From Pictodentalium vernedei (taxonomy: Eukaryota > Mollusca > Scaphopoda > Dentaliida > Dentaliidae), in the NCBI GenBank assembly GCA_031216915.1, contig CM062289.1:63309741-63373740 (forward strand): a DNA stretch of 64,000 nt, in the 5' to 3' direction. Positions within the stretch are counted from its first letter, which is position 1. Every line of letters starts with the position of its first letter. The translations under genes were made by a program, and so were the position numbers. A model generated the notes under the pieces. That model was given only the letters and a program-made list of their open reading frames with translations, had not been told where the DNA came from and searched no databases. Positions 43,262 through 55,261 of this stretch are shown here, in pieces.

Positions 43262-44570
43262 AGGACTCACGAGTTTCGACGTCGGCTTCGCCTCCGTCTC
43301 AACTCGGGCGCCTGCGGCGCCTTCGTCCTTAAATAATATTTTTGGATGTAAATATATAAATGAATTATATATTTTTCAGCATAATAGTGGACACCCACGC
43401 AGTGGCGTGGGCGCACATAGGTAACCCACTGGTACGTATCCATGATTTTAGAATTTTTCTATATACCATGCAACAGAGTTTGGGGTGCCTTCTGACGGCG
43501 TGGCTCTCCCACTGGCAAAAAATCCAGAATCATTGTAACGGATATTTAATTGTTTTTGGTTGTTCAAAGGGCATTATGTAAAATATATTGTCGCAGAATG
43601 CTGGAAACTATGAGAAATAATTAAGTTATGAAGTGACTTTTGAAGTTAGGTTGTTGATGGAGAGTTAGGTATTGTTTGAAACTTCGAATTGCCAATGCCG
43701 TCCGTTGTCGGTTTCGTCAGATTCAAAGCCCAGTTTCAATTTTAATTGAGAACGTCCACTTCACAAATTGTTAACAACGATTAAAAAAATAAAACAAGTG
43801 ATTTATTGATACTTTTAGTGGACCTTTTTCATTTGTGGGGAACTTAGCTCGATTTCCTTAGAAACAGCCGGAGTTCGGATGAATTCAAGATATGTTGACG
43901 TTCGGTCTGGGGAAATCTTTGTTCGCAAAACACTGACGCCGTCAGTGACGGGCATGCATGCAGTCTTGCAAGTTGCAGTAAAATTTGACAGAAGCAGACA
44001 AGCACGCGAACAGCGATATTCATTTATTTCCTCGATTTTTTCTTCACAAGTTCACTGGCTCTAGTCTATGAACTATTTTTACCAGATACAATACAATTTC
44101 AGTTTAAGACTGTCAGAATTACAGTGTAGCGGCCAGCCAATTTTGTGATCTGACGTGTTTTCCTAAAGGCTAAATACATGTACCAGAACCACTTACACTT
44201 CCTCTGTATTTTAGTAAACAATGTTTTAATTCCTGTTTTAATTCCTGGATGCTTTAGGCTTTGCAACCAGAATAGAACTGAATTCCTCTTCAAACTAGTC
44301 CATGTCGCCCTCCTCGTCTGACCAACATCTGGACGTGGGGATTCTGATTTTTTAGTATGTTTAAAAACTTTTAAATTGAAAAGCCTAAATACCAACCTCC
44401 CCAGAACCGACCTCTAAATAACATTTGCACGCCGATTCCAGAGAAAATATTTCATTTCTACTAATTCTAACTTGTTTTAGCATTCAAAAGGAAAGTGAAA
44501 TTGAATTTATTGCAAAATGTGAATGCATTTCTAAATCTGTCTGTCTGTCCATCCATCCATCCATCAGTGA
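43262..44570. other. Interval without recognised gene
   Basis: AT-rich sequence. A 98-codon minus frame (44395-44099) and a 61-codon plus frame (43879-44064) resemble nothing I know. A short CTGTCTGTC/CATC run is at 44538-44566. Confidence 0.5.
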
Positions 44571-45600
44571 GTTGGACAACTCATAGCCTGGACGATTCGT
44601 ACCTCTGGAAATTGGTACCTTTGCTGGACAATTCGTACCCCGATGTCTGGACAATTTGTACCTTCTGTCTAGACGATTCGTACCCCTCCTCTGGGCAGTA
44701 TCCAACAGTTCGTACGGTACCCCCTCTGGACAATTTGTATCCTCTTCTGCAAATTCATACCCTGCTTAATTAACTCCCTCTGAAAACTTATACATAGAGA
44801 TGGGGTTGGGAGAGGATTATAAACTTGGAGAAAGGATAAAAAAAGGTGATGTCATTTCTATTATTTTAAAAAGACACAGAATATCAAATTTCATGACTTT
44901 ATAAAGTAAAAAGCAAGTAGACACTTAAAAGAGTCAACGTCACAACGGCAAAAAGAAAATGCTCTATTGAGGGAGCTCAGAATTAAAAACACCAAAAAGA
45001 AAATGCTCAATTGAGGGAGCTCAGAATTAAATTAATTAAATTATTAAGGCAGCATGCTCTTTAACTTACTATATGGGGCGTCATAAAATTATTTATTGTT
45101 AGATCTTCATCAAATTAAAGAATTATAGTGGCTTCATTAAAAAAATAGTGTTTTAACTGTAACACTACATCCATTACTATCTACTGTAAATTTTCTTTTA
45201 CCATGTTCGGACCCGAAGTTGATAATACTAGAGATCGCTTTTTCACTTATGCTGTTAAGCGATGGTTCACCCATTGAAGTTTCATTTCTATTTATAAATC
45301 TTGTTTTGATTGGTTGTTTCATGCATATGTTTATGTTTGTATTACTATCACTCCATCGACTTTTCATTTTCATTTCACTCAGCCAAAGCATGAGTCAAAA
45401 ACTTTTAAATAGTTAATACATGAGACAGTTCAGTACACTTACTTTAGACAACTTGTACCAAAAAGGAGATAATTCATACCTTTTACTGGGACAATTCGTA
45501 CCTTTTGTCTAGACAATTTGTACCTTATTGTCAAGACAATTCGTACCCTCTAATTGTGGTATGAAATTATGAATTGTCCAGAGTGCAAGTTGTCCAAGAA
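44571..45600. mobile_element. Relic with GGACAATTCGTACC subterminal repeats
   Basis: Degenerate GGACAAYTCGTACC motifs at 44575-44765 and again at 45445-45550, with inverted copies at 45565-45592. It resembles a decayed, roughly 1-kb relative of the element at 41257-43261. A direct duplication of AGAAAATGCTCTATTGAGGG (44956 and 45000) lies between. Confidence 0.5.
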
Positions 45601-46649
45601 CCGTCCATCACAGACAGCGATTCTTTGCTTTTCATTTGCCCAGTTGTACATGTACATTTTCAGAAGCTGGCCTCTGACTATTTTCACACTATAACCCCCT
45701 CCACCTTACACAAACACACATACACAACTATATTAAACATTAAAGAGCACTATCTTTTTGAAGCAAATATCTGATTCATCCTCTCTGGAAAATATACATG
45801 TACATTATATTTTCCTTAATTTTACTCTTTTTATCAAAATGGGTCATGAGTGTCTGTAGGGATTAAATCCAAGGTTGTGAAAGTGCCTTTATGGGTACTT
45901 GCAGCATAAGCACCACACTACAGAATGAATATTTGATGGTTTTAGGCATTTTAGTGGTGCTATAAGATGCCACATGAACTGCACTGTCATGCTGTTAGAA
46001 AAAATCAATGTGTAATGTTTTGTCAGAGACATACCAATGACTCGAGATGTCTTAATTAAGAAATCTGAGTGATTTTTAAAAAAATTTTGTTTACAAAAAT
46101 TGCTAAATATTCATCAAACACAATGTGAAATATCTTAAGAAGCCAGAATGTGATTTAAAAACTATCACAAATGGGAAATTTAATATCATAAGAGGTTTGT
46201 TTTGTGTCAACATCAAATAATTTATGAATTATATCATAATTTGTGATGAAAGTGGGTATGCTGGGGGTCTAGGGGACACATTCAGGGCTATATTTTACCA
46301 CATCAATATGTAGAAGAAAATTTAACATCATTTGTTAGGGTAAAATGGCAATGTCTATTGATATTGGTGATTTATATAGCTGCAACCCCAGTTTTTAAAA
46401 CAAAATTGACATTCATTTTGTTTTGTGTGGAGTGGAGTGGAGGGTGGAAGGGGTGAACACCACTCTTTCTCTTGCAGTATGGTTAAATGCGACAGATTTT
46501 TCCCCAAACTATTGTCTGCTGATGCAGATTTTAGTTTTATTTTGGGATTGGGGTAGTTTACAAAGAAAGCAGTGAATTCTCATGCAGAAATTACTCTTTT
46601 ATCAAATGAAAGAGGTAAAATGTATCTTTGGAATGATTAGAATGTAGGT

Positions 46650-47303
46650 TAAAATCCCCCCTGCATAAAATCCCCCAATCATTTTTACACACTTAGCAAA
46701 AATCCCTCCCCCCAGCTTTTGAGGGTAGTACCACAGTCTCCCACATTATTTTAAGAGCAGTTTTAAGAGCAGTACAAAAATCCCCCTCCAGGCCTTTTAT
46801 ACCAAAAAGTTAAAAGGCAGTCCAAGAGGATTGAAAAACTTATGTATTTAATTTGCAAATTACATAAACACTCATCACTATTTACAAGAAAAACATGCAT
46901 CAATAACTATTTATCAAGACAGTTATTTATTTATTTATTGGAGTTTAAGGACACTTTCAACAGCCAGTGTCACCATGTGTTGGACAGTTTTATGGGTGGA
47001 GGAAGCTAAAGTGCACTGAGAGAACCACTGGGCAACAGTGAGCAACTGTCCCACATGCTAACTCCACACAAGCAAGGTTAGCATTGATTGACGCAACAAG
47101 TGTTCGGCCTTGAGTGATAAAAAGCTTTGGACATTTTAGTATGGCTTTAAATATACTTCTAACAAATTAGGGGGTGGGGGGATTTTTGTTCACCAGAAAT
47201 TATGGAGGGAGAAATTTCTGTTCACCTGAAAAAAACATGAGGGGGCGGTGATTTTTGCACATTGTTTGAAAATGATTGTGGGGGGGGGGGGGGGGGGGGG
47301 ATT
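46650..47303. mobile_element. Insertion with AATCCCCC / GGGGGATT inverted ends
   Basis: Absent from copy B at the corresponding place (about 50140). The left side reads CCCCCAATCATTTTTACACA and the right side has the inverse AAAATGATTGTGGGGG, with several further AATCCCCC/GGGGGATTTTTG pairs. It carries a minus-strand SINE fragment. A poly-G run is at about 47280-47300. Confidence 0.55.
46921..47105 (-). mobile_element. V-SINE fragment (5' truncated)
   Basis: Minus-strand copy from the (AATA)n tail through the V-type block (reverse GGTGGAGGAAGC, CTAACTCCACACAAGCA). It lacks the tRNA head. More diverged than 9661-10016. Confidence 0.75.
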
Positions 47304-47858
47304 TTTGTCATGGAAAAGTTTTGTAGGTTACCCTTTAGAAGGTTTGGGGTTTATTATAGGAAATGCACCCTTTAGAAGGTTTGGGGTTTATTATAGGAAA
47401 TGCACACATGTAAATGTACATGTATTTTGGCTTCCAACACTGATTTAATTATTATTTTTTGGATATTACACGTATTTCACATTTAAATGTTCATTCAAGA
47501 ACCACAGACCGAATAATACTGTTTTATTTTTTGAAAAGTTATATTTTTGTCACAGTCAGCAATAAAGGCCATATATTCCCCAAAATAATGCAGTTAAATG
47601 CATCTTGAGCAAGTGTGGCATCCAGAACTAAGAAGCACATTATAACCTCTGGCAAATATTAAATACACAAGTAACCACATATTTTACCCTATTAACACTT
47701 TTAATTAAACCATGGTTTCCCCTCATAGTACTTGTGATAGAGGGGATTCCAATTATATTCCAATCCTCTCCCAAATCACCATCCAAACACTTAGCCAGAA
47801 AACCCATATTTCACTTGTATTCACTGGTATAATAGAAGTTTTCTCCATATTATGATAA

Positions 47859-48060
47859 CCCTTTACCTGACATGAAAAGAAGATACCACTTTTGAATAAC
47901 TAATTTGAAGTAATTTCTTTCCATTTTTTGCATCAAAAACATAGCTATGACCCCCCCCCCCCCCCCGCCCCCCCCCCCACACACACACACACTGGAAAGA
48001 GCTGAACGAGCTCATTCCAATGAGGGGTCATAAGCTATGTTTTTGATGCAAAACTGATGA
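47859..48060. mobile_element. piggyBac-like hairpin MITE (copy 5, loop expanded)
   Basis: Starts CCCTTTACCTGACATG. The arms GCATCAAAAACATAGCTATG and inverse end at about 48050. The region beside the apex has expanded into about 33 C plus (CA)n. The right terminus is not clear, whereas the paralogue in copy B retains it. Confidence 0.65.
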
Positions 48061-48138
48061 ACATTGAATGGCAGTTTTGGTGAATGGTGCTAGCCTGTCT
48101 TGACCATTACAATGAGTGAGTGATTGAAAATGTTAAAA

Positions 48139-48502
48139 GGGGCGCGGTGGCTCAGTTGGTAGAGGTGCAGGCTGCAAGCCGAGAGGTCCTCGGTTCGAAT
48201 CCCACCTGCGGCAACCGCGTTGTGTCCTTGGGCAAGACACTTCACCCCATTGCCCACGTGGGGGCACGGTGACGTTGTGTACTAAGGCGTACTGCACGTC
48301 GATTGTGCACCTGTCTTCAACCAATGCTAACCCTGCTTGTGTGGAGTTGGTATGTTGGGGAGCTGACAGTTGCTCGCCGTTGCTCGGTGGTTCTCTCCGG
48401 GTACTCCGGCTTCCTCCACCCATAAAACTGTCACGGTCATGGTTAGCCATTGTGCAGAAATATATGACCTTAAACACCAATAAATAAATAAATAAATAAA
48501 TA
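48139..48502 (+). mobile_element. V-SINE (RUDI-like), full length
   Basis: The head GGGGCGCGGTGGCTCAGTTG carries the A box, and GGTTCGAATCC is the B box. The V-type block is TCCGGGTACTCCGGCTTCC, and the tail is AACACCAATAAATAAATAAA. It is flanked by AATGTTAAAA on both sides (48129-48138 and 48503-48512). The equivalent site in copy B (about 50804-50815) is empty, so insertion followed the duplication. Confidence 0.92.
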
Positions 48503-50577
48503 AATGTTAAAAAACAATTTCTTCATTCACAGAGTATTTTGGAACATAAATTCGGGCAAAGTGGGTGGGGGGGGGGGGTACAGTGGAAAAAGTAACAAAG
48601 TTACAAATGTGAATGAATGGCTTTTGTGCACAGCTACCAATATAATAGTCTGATACTAGTGTCGTCAGGGTAGCATGAAACTACATTAACACTTGTCCCT
48701 CTACCACCCATATTGAACCCCTCAGCTGATGAGAAAGTTAACAGCATACAGTCTCAGTTTCCTATGATTTGCTTCAGTACTGTAGCACTCAGGGTCCACT
48801 GAGTTTTTTTTTCTGTTTGACAGCCCTGTCCTGGCTCTTCTCACTATATTTTCCATTGTATGTCAGTCAGTTTTCATATGTACATGTAGACTGTCACTTT
48901 CAAAATATGTGATTGCATGTCTGTCTGTCCATCATACCATTCCTATGTACATGTAGACTGTCACTTTCAAGATATGTGATTGCAGGTCTGTCTGTCCATC
49001 ATACAAAGTGTTGATTTACTTTTCATTTGCACAGTTCTACATTTTCAATAACTGGCAATTGACCCCCCCCCCCCCCCCCCCCCCTCATACACACACATGC
49101 ACAAATATATTAAACATTAAAGAGCACTACATTCCTAGAGCAAATATCTGAGTCATCCTCACTGGATACTATGGATACTATGCATGCATGTATTTTCCAT
49201 ATTTTCACTCTTTTTAATCAGAATGGGTGCCTGTAGGGATTAAATCCAAGGTTGTAAACAAGCCCTTGTGGGTACATGTACTTGCGGACATGCACATCAC
49301 TACAGAATCAATATCTGATGGTTTTAGGCCTTTTAACAGTGTTATGAGATACCATAGGAGCAGTGCTCAGCTCGTCATACTGTTGGAAAAAATCAGTGTT
49401 TAGTGTTTTGTCAGTGCCATACCAATGACTCAAGGCATCTTAACTGAGAAAGGGAGGCTTTTTTCACAAGAATGGCAAAATATTCATCAAATGCAATGTG
49501 AAATATATTCAGAAGCCAGAATGTGATTTAAAGACTATCACAAATGGGAAATTTAATATCACAAGAGGTTTGTTTTCTGTCAACATCAATTAATTTATGA
49601 ATTTTATCATAGTTTTTGATAAAAAAAGGGGGCATACTAGGGGGGACACCTTCAGGGCTATATTTTGCCACATCAGTATGTAGAAGAAAAATTTACATCA
49701 GTTGTTAGGATAAAATGGTTCTGTCTATTGATATTGGTGAATTATATAGCTGCAACCCCAATTTTTGAATAAAAATTGACATTTTTATTGTTTCATGGGT
49801 TGGAACACCACTCTTTGTCTTGCTGTATGGTTAAATGTGACACGTTTCCTCAGAGTATTGCATGCTGATGCAGATTTTAGTTTTATTTTGGGATTAGGTT
49901 AGTTTTCAAAAAAAGCTACATGAATTCCTTACCTCTCAGCTTTCTCATTAGGTAACAGAGCAGAAAAAATGGGTTGGAGGCAACAGCAGTTTTTAAGTCA
50001 TTTGACACAGTTTGAACAGTTTTCTTTAAAAGAACAAATTTCCCATGTTTTTAACTCAGTGGAAGCCAAAAGTTGATTTTCATGCAGAAGTGACTCTTTT
50101 GTCACATGAAAGAGGTAAAATGTATCTTTGATAGGATTGGGGTTGATTAAAGAAATACATAATTTGGCTTGCGAACCTGATTTAATTATTATTTTGAAAG
50201 ATTATTTCACATTTAAAAATTAATTTGGGTACCACACACCCTTACAATACTTTTTTATTGTTTTGAAAAGTATGTTTTTGTCATCGTCAGCAATAAGGGC
50301 TATATATTGCAAGCAAATTCACATCTTGAGCAAGTTTAGTCTCCAGTGGCACACTACAGCCTCCAGCAAATGCCAAATAACAACCTATTTTACCCTACAT
50401 GTTCACATGTATTAACAAATGTAATTAAACCATGGTTCCCCATCATAGTACTAGGGGCAGAGGAGGGTTCCAATCTTCCAACCCCCTTCCAAATCACCAT
50501 TCAAACCCACAGCCAGAAAACCCATATTGCACTTTTATTTACTGGTATTTAGATGTTTGTCTGAATTATGCTGTTAA

Positions 50578-50800
50578 CCCTTTACTTAACATGAAAAACT
50601 GATTACCCTTGCCCACAAACTTATTGACTTACTAACTTTTTGTGTCAAAAACTTGACTTTTTACACCATTGGAATGACCTCATTGCAATGAAGGGTCATA
50701 AGCCATGTTTTTGACACAAACAACGAGAAAATAATGAACATGGAATGACAATACTTGTGAATAGCACCAGCAGCTTTTGACTGTTATATTTGGTAAAGGG
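50578..50800. mobile_element. piggyBac-like hairpin MITE (copy 6, exact TTAA flanks)
   Basis: CCCTTTACTTAACATG ... ATATTTGGTAAAGGG, with TTAA directly on both sides (50574-50577 and 50801-50804). The hairpin arms include GTCAAAAACTTGACT-like and ATGTTTTTGACAC segments. This copy shows the target site of the family best. Confidence 0.8.
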
Positions 50801-50919
50801 TTAAAAAATGTTAGAAATAATTTCTTCATGGAAAGAGTATTTTGGAACACAAATTTGGGGGTGAGGTACAGTGGAAAAATAACACAATAAAGTTGCAAAT
50901 GTGAATGAATGGCATTTGT

Positions 50920-51135
50920 GGGGGGCACGGTGGCGTTGTGTACTAAGGTGTACTGCACGTCGATGGTGCACTTGACTTCAACCAATGCTAACCCTGCCTG
51001 TGTGGAGTTAGTATGTTGGGGAGCTGACAGTTGCTCGCCATTGGTCGGTGGTTCTCTCTGGGTACTCCGTCACAGTCATGATTAGCCATTGTGCATCAAT
51101 ATGTGACCTTTAACACCAATAAATAAATAAATAAG
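50920..51135 (+). mobile_element. V-SINE, 5' truncated, with 14-bp target duplication
   Basis: Starts inside the body at GGGGGCACGGTGGCG, runs to the (AATA)n tail, and is flanked by TGAATGGCATTTGT (50906-50919 and 51136-51149). Copy A is empty at the homologous place (about 48612-48625). 5' truncation with a target duplication is typical of target-primed reverse transcription. Confidence 0.9.
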
Positions 51136-51688
51136 TGAATGGCATTTGTTCAAAGCTACCAGTAAAGTAGTCTAGTACTAAATTTTCCCTTTTATTTGAT
51201 GCACGACTCCCTGTTTTGGGGTCGGAAAAAGTTCTCTGAAGGGTTAAACTTGACAAAGATATTTGAATCCCAAAATTGAAGTGATGCGATCAAAATTTTG
51301 GTTAGCTCAAGCTTTGTTGTCACGATTCCCATGTTACAGCACAAAACTGCAGAAACAACTGTGAAATATTGTTCTCTCCCTGAATCAAGTCCCCAACCAC
51401 CCACCCACCCATACTGAAGCCTCAGTTGATGAGAAACAATTGGAAACAATTGGAAAGACTGTACAGTATGTTTTTGGAAACTAAAGTCAATCTCATACAC
51501 TCTCAGTTTCCTATGATTTGCTTTGGTACTGCAGCACTCAGGGTCCATTGAGGTTTTTTTGCAGTTTGCCAATCTTGTCCTGGCTCTTCTAACAAAATTT
51601 TCCATTGTATGTCAGTTTTTATTTCTGTGTTGACTTTCAATTTGTGTGACTGCATGTCTGTCTGTCTGTCTGTCTAGCAAAGTGTTTC

Positions 51689-52699
51689 TTTGCTTTTCAT
51701 TTGCCTGGTTGTACATTTTCAATAACTGGCAGCTGACTAATTTTTCACACTCTACACCCCCCCCCCCCCCTGCCCCCCCCCCATTCACACACCAATATAT
51801 TAAACACTAAAAAAAAACTCAAGTTTTTTAAGCAAATATCTCATTCATCCTCCTTGGAGACATATTTTCCACAATTTCACTCTTTTTATCAGAACGGGTT
51901 TTATGTGGGGGTTTAAATCCAAGGTTGTGAAAGTGCCCTAATGGATAATTGCTGCTCAAGCACAGCACCACAGAATCAATATTGGATGCTTTTGGGCATT
52001 TTAACAGTGCTTTGAGATACCAGATGAGCAGTACTGGTCATACTGTTGAAAAAAAGCAGTGTTTTATGTTTTGTCAGTACCATCCATATTAATGACTCTA
52101 GGTGCCTTAACTGAGAAAAATGGCTTTTTTTTTTTTACAAAAATTGCAAATGATTCACCAAACACATGATGTGAAATGTCTTCATAAGCCTGAATGTGAT
52201 TTAAAACGATCACAAGTAGGATATTTAATGTCACAAGTTGTTTGTTTTGTGTCAACATAAATTAATGTATGAAATATATCATGTTTTTGATGAAGAGGGG
52301 TATACTGTGGGGGGGGGGGGGGGGGCATATTCATAGAGGGCTATTTTTTTTTAAATTTTTACCACATCAGCATAAATTTCCCATTTGTGATAGTTTTGTC
52401 GCAAGATGTTTGTTTTGTGTCAACATCAATTAATTTATGAATTATATCATAGTTTTTGATGAAAAGGGGTAGAGGGGCTATTTTTTACCACATCAGTATG
52501 TGGAAGAAAATTTGACATTAGTTGTTAGGACAAATGGCAGTTAAAGTGGCATTGTCTGTATTGGTGAATAATATAGCTGCAACCCCAATTTTAGAAACAA
52601 AATTGACGTTCACGTTTGTGTCGTGGGGTGGGGGTTGGGGGGAGTGGAACACAATTTCCCTAATCTATTGGAGCAATGGACACAAAAGCAGCTTATCTG
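51689..52699 (+). repeat. Segmental duplication copy C, cut by the assembly gap
   Basis: Repeats the first kilobase of copies A and B (TTCATTTGCCTGG through ATTGGTGAATAATATAGCTG) and stops at the gap. A TTAATTTATGAATTATATCA block occurs twice here (about 52262 and 52430), so it also has an internal duplication. Confidence 0.75.
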
Positions 52700-52799
52700 N
52701 NNNNNNNNNNNNNNNNNNNNNNNNNNNNNNNNNNNNNNNNNNNNNNNNNNNNNNNNNNNNNNNNNNNNNNNNNNNNNNNNNNNNNNNNNNNNNNNNNNN
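52700..52799. other. Assembly gap (100 N)
   Basis: Exactly 100 N, the conventional placeholder for a gap of unknown size. It lies where the third duplicated copy should continue, so the copy number here is uncertain. Confidence 1.
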
Positions 52800-53030
52800 T
52801 ATATCAAATTTGGTTGCAATCAATTTACCCAAACTCAAGTTAAAATTTGGACAATACAAAAAATATGTTTCCTAAGTTGAAAAAGGACCACAACTCTGGT
52901 GAAAATAAACAGACCATGTCCATTTTCAAACTTAACCTGCATTACCACCCTCCCAAGTAAGCCATATACCAATTTTGGTTACGATCAATTCACCCAAACT
53001 CAAGTTAAAATGTGGATGCCAAAGTGTTTT

Positions 53031-53069
<39 letters not shown>

Positions 53070-53072
53070 TGG
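53031..53072 (+). repeat. (CAGA)n microsatellite
   Basis: About ten CAGA units with single interruptions, ending GATGGACAGATG. It follows a CACCCAAACTCAAGTTAAAA block that also occurs near 52827. Confidence 0.9.
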
Positions 53073-53164
53073 ACAGATGTCTCGGATGCACAGACATCAC
53101 TCATTACTATAGTTTTCCGAATTTTTAGGGGGGGAGACAATGAAGTTATAGCTTCCTCCACAAA

Positions 53165-53530
53165 ACAAAAGTTATTGCATGGAAACCAAAAATATATTTA
53201 TAGTAACAGTGACCTTGATCTTTGACCTATTGTCCCCAAATGCAATCCCAGCGATTGACATCTCAAATGCAACCACAGAATGAAGTAAAAGCTTTATACA
53301 CAAAAGAAACTAATGTTATTGCATGGAAACCAAAAATCTATTTACAGTAACGGTGACCTTGACCTTTGACACCAAACACAATCCCAATGATCGACATCTC
53401 AAATACAACCACAATATGAAGTTATAGCTTCGTACAGAAAAGAAAACTAAAGTTATTGCACGGAAACAAAAAAATCTATTTATAGTAACAGTGACCTTGA
53501 CCTTTAACCTACAGATCCCAAGAGCAATCC
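53165..53530 (+). repeat. Three ~125-bp tandem units with TGACCTTGACCTTTGAC
   Basis: Each unit begins GTTATTGCATGGAAACCAAA and contains GTGACCTTGACCTTTGACC or a close variant (about 53210, 53352 and 53490). The motif is a string of TGACCT half sites. Confidence 0.8.
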
Positions 53531-53837
53531 CAATCATCATCCCATTACAAGCAGCAGCCTACCTGTGAAGTTTGAGCATACAAAACTTTTTTAAAGAATT
53601 TGTTAATTAGCACATTATAATAAGGTCTATAAAAAATATCTTGTTTCTCCGGCAATTTTTCCTCAATTTTATGATGAGAGAAGGCTTTTCTTTTTTTTTA
53701 ATCACAAAACAATTCTAAAACTAGTTGGAATCAGAAATTTAACTACTTACACTATTATGTGGCAAAACAACGTTTTAAGCAGTGAAACTTTCCCATAATG
53801 TAGTTGAAAAGTTAAAAAATTTATAGTAATTTATATA

Positions 53838-54037
53838 TTTTTTATACTTACCAATGACCCAGACATAGCTGGTGCTAACTCTTAAAATATAGGGCCAAAC
53901 ACAAATTTTGCCCCCCAATCCCCAAAATTTGCATCTAAAACTAAAGAAAACATGTCCTGAAAGGCCCTCCACACTTCGCCCCTACTGCGCATGCGCAGTG
54001 TCAAGGACGTTCCGAAATTGGCGCCATCAATCATTCT
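53838..54037. repeat. DIRS left inverted terminal repeat
   Basis: Matches 60927-61125 inverted with one or two differences in about 195 bp. It contains ACTGCGCATGCGCAGT (a perfect 16-bp palindrome and NRF1-like site) next to TTGGCGCCA (E2F-like), which could be the element promoter. The outer 27 bp (53811-53837) are not shared with the right repeat but are complemented in the internal region. Confidence 0.88.
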
Positions 54038-54112
54038 AATAACCAGTGCCTGGTAAGCGCTATGTACTCAGCGGGGAGGCAAGAGTTCCCAACTCCTGGG
54101 AGGGCCATCCCC

Positions 54113-54199
54113 GTCTGGGTCATTGGTAAGTATAAAAAATATATAAATTACTATAATTTTTTAACATTTTTATACTATACCAATGACCCAGACATAGCT
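54113..54199. repeat. DIRS internal complementary region (ICR)
   Basis: 54113-54165 (GTCTGGGTCATTGGTAAGTA then AAAAATATATAAATTACTAT) is the inverse of the extreme left end at 53811-53863. Immediately adjoining, 54164-54199 (AACATTTTTATACTATACCA onward) is the inverse of the extreme right end at about 61098-61133. Both outer ends are therefore complemented side by side at one internal site, which is the defining DIRS feature. Confidence 0.85.
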
Positions 54200-54421
54200 G
54201 AATAGTAAAAAGGCTGGAGGGCCAAGGACATAGAGCAAAATGGAATACGCTCAATAAAATAAAATAGAGTCATCCCCTGTAGGGAAAAAGAAGTAATAGG
54301 CCTTACATGTATCTTTCTTATTTATGATAAATTAGAAAGATACAACACCTTCCAAAATTGAGCTTCATACATCCATGTACTCTATTAATATCCAATATAA
54401 TCCTTATACTAATAATTTTTA

Positions 54422-54803
54422 TTATTTATTTATTTATTTATTTATTGGTGTTTAAGGTCACATACTTATGCACAATGGCTAATCGTGACCGTGACAGTTT
54501 TTACGGGTGGAGGAAGCCGGAGTACCCGGAGAGAACCACCGAGCAACGACGAGCAGCTGTCAGCTCCCCAACATCGTAACTCTGAACTCTGCACCGCAGC
54601 ACAGGCAGGGTTAGATTGGTTGAAGACATGCGCACCATCGACGTGCAGTACGCCTCAGTACACAGCGTCATCGTGCCCCCCTGTAGGCAATCGGGGTGAA
54701 GTGTCTTGCCCAAGGACACAACGCGGTTGCCGCAGGTGGGATTCGAACCGAGGACCTCTCGGCTTGCAGCCTGCACCTCTACCAACTGAGCCACCGCGCC
54801 CCC
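54422..54803 (-). mobile_element. V-SINE (RUDI-like) inserted in the DIRS element
   Basis: Full-length minus-strand copy with tRNA-like head, V-type block and AATA tail, flanked by CTAATAATTTTTA on both sides (54409-54421 and 54804-54816). It post-dates the DIRS copy. Confidence 0.9.
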
Positions 54804-55261
54804 CTAATAATTTTTAAAGTAAGCCAATAAATAAAGTAAGTCTAGAGAATAGAGACTCTTATACTCCTAAAAGTGTCTGAGGATTGCATAATCATGTCCG
54901 TTGACATATGCAATATTCAAAAGCTATACTTTAAAAACTAAGACTTGAATGAATTTTAAAAACCTAAACTTCTCACTAAACAACCATCCCAATAACAGCT
55001 CAGAATTACTAACTCCGGAGGAGGTATCCCCTTGTTTTCATAGTAAAACAGGTGACCGAAGGGAACACCCTCCCCCCCCCCCCCCCCCCCCCCCCCCCCT
55101 TTTTCTTGCCCTGGGTCAAATAGCCCAGAGCGAAGAGGGCAGCCAAACGGAGACACTGCCGAAACAGACAGCCTACCTAGCTATAGTAGCAACTGTTAAG
55201 TGAATGACATTCTGAGCAGTAGATAATAGACCTAACAATAGAGGCCTCCAGAAATGGACTC
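54804..55261. other. DIRS 3' region between recombinase and SINE
   Basis: Non-coding as far as I can see. It contains a poly-C run of about 30 (55071-55099) that yields artefactual Pro/Gly frames. Confidence 0.6.

Larger units (their letters stand above)
45605..48990 (+). repeat. Segmental duplication copy A
   Basis: Shares its order of blocks with 48991-51688 (copy B) and, partly, 51689-52699 (copy C): TTCATTTGCCCAG, TTAAACATTAAAGAGCACTA, GGGATTAAATCCAAGGTTGT, TTTTGTCAG...CATACCAATGACTC, AGCCAGAATGTGATTTAAA and so on. It is longer than B because of an inverted-repeat insertion (46650-47303) and a SINE (48139-48502). A 62-bp direct duplication (48880-49005) with TCTGTCTGTCCATCATAC lies at the A/B boundary. 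No coding frame is shared by all copies. Confidence 0.8.
48991..51688 (+). repeat. Segmental duplication copy B
   Basis: Paralogue of copy A (45605-48990) with the same block order, shorter by the A-specific insertions. It has its own SINE (50920-51135) and a poly-C run at 49064-49084. Confidence 0.8.

Noticed and set aside
52522..52880. Frames of 64-117 codons across the N gap
   Set aside because: They contain about 34 unknown residues and exist only because N codons are not stops.
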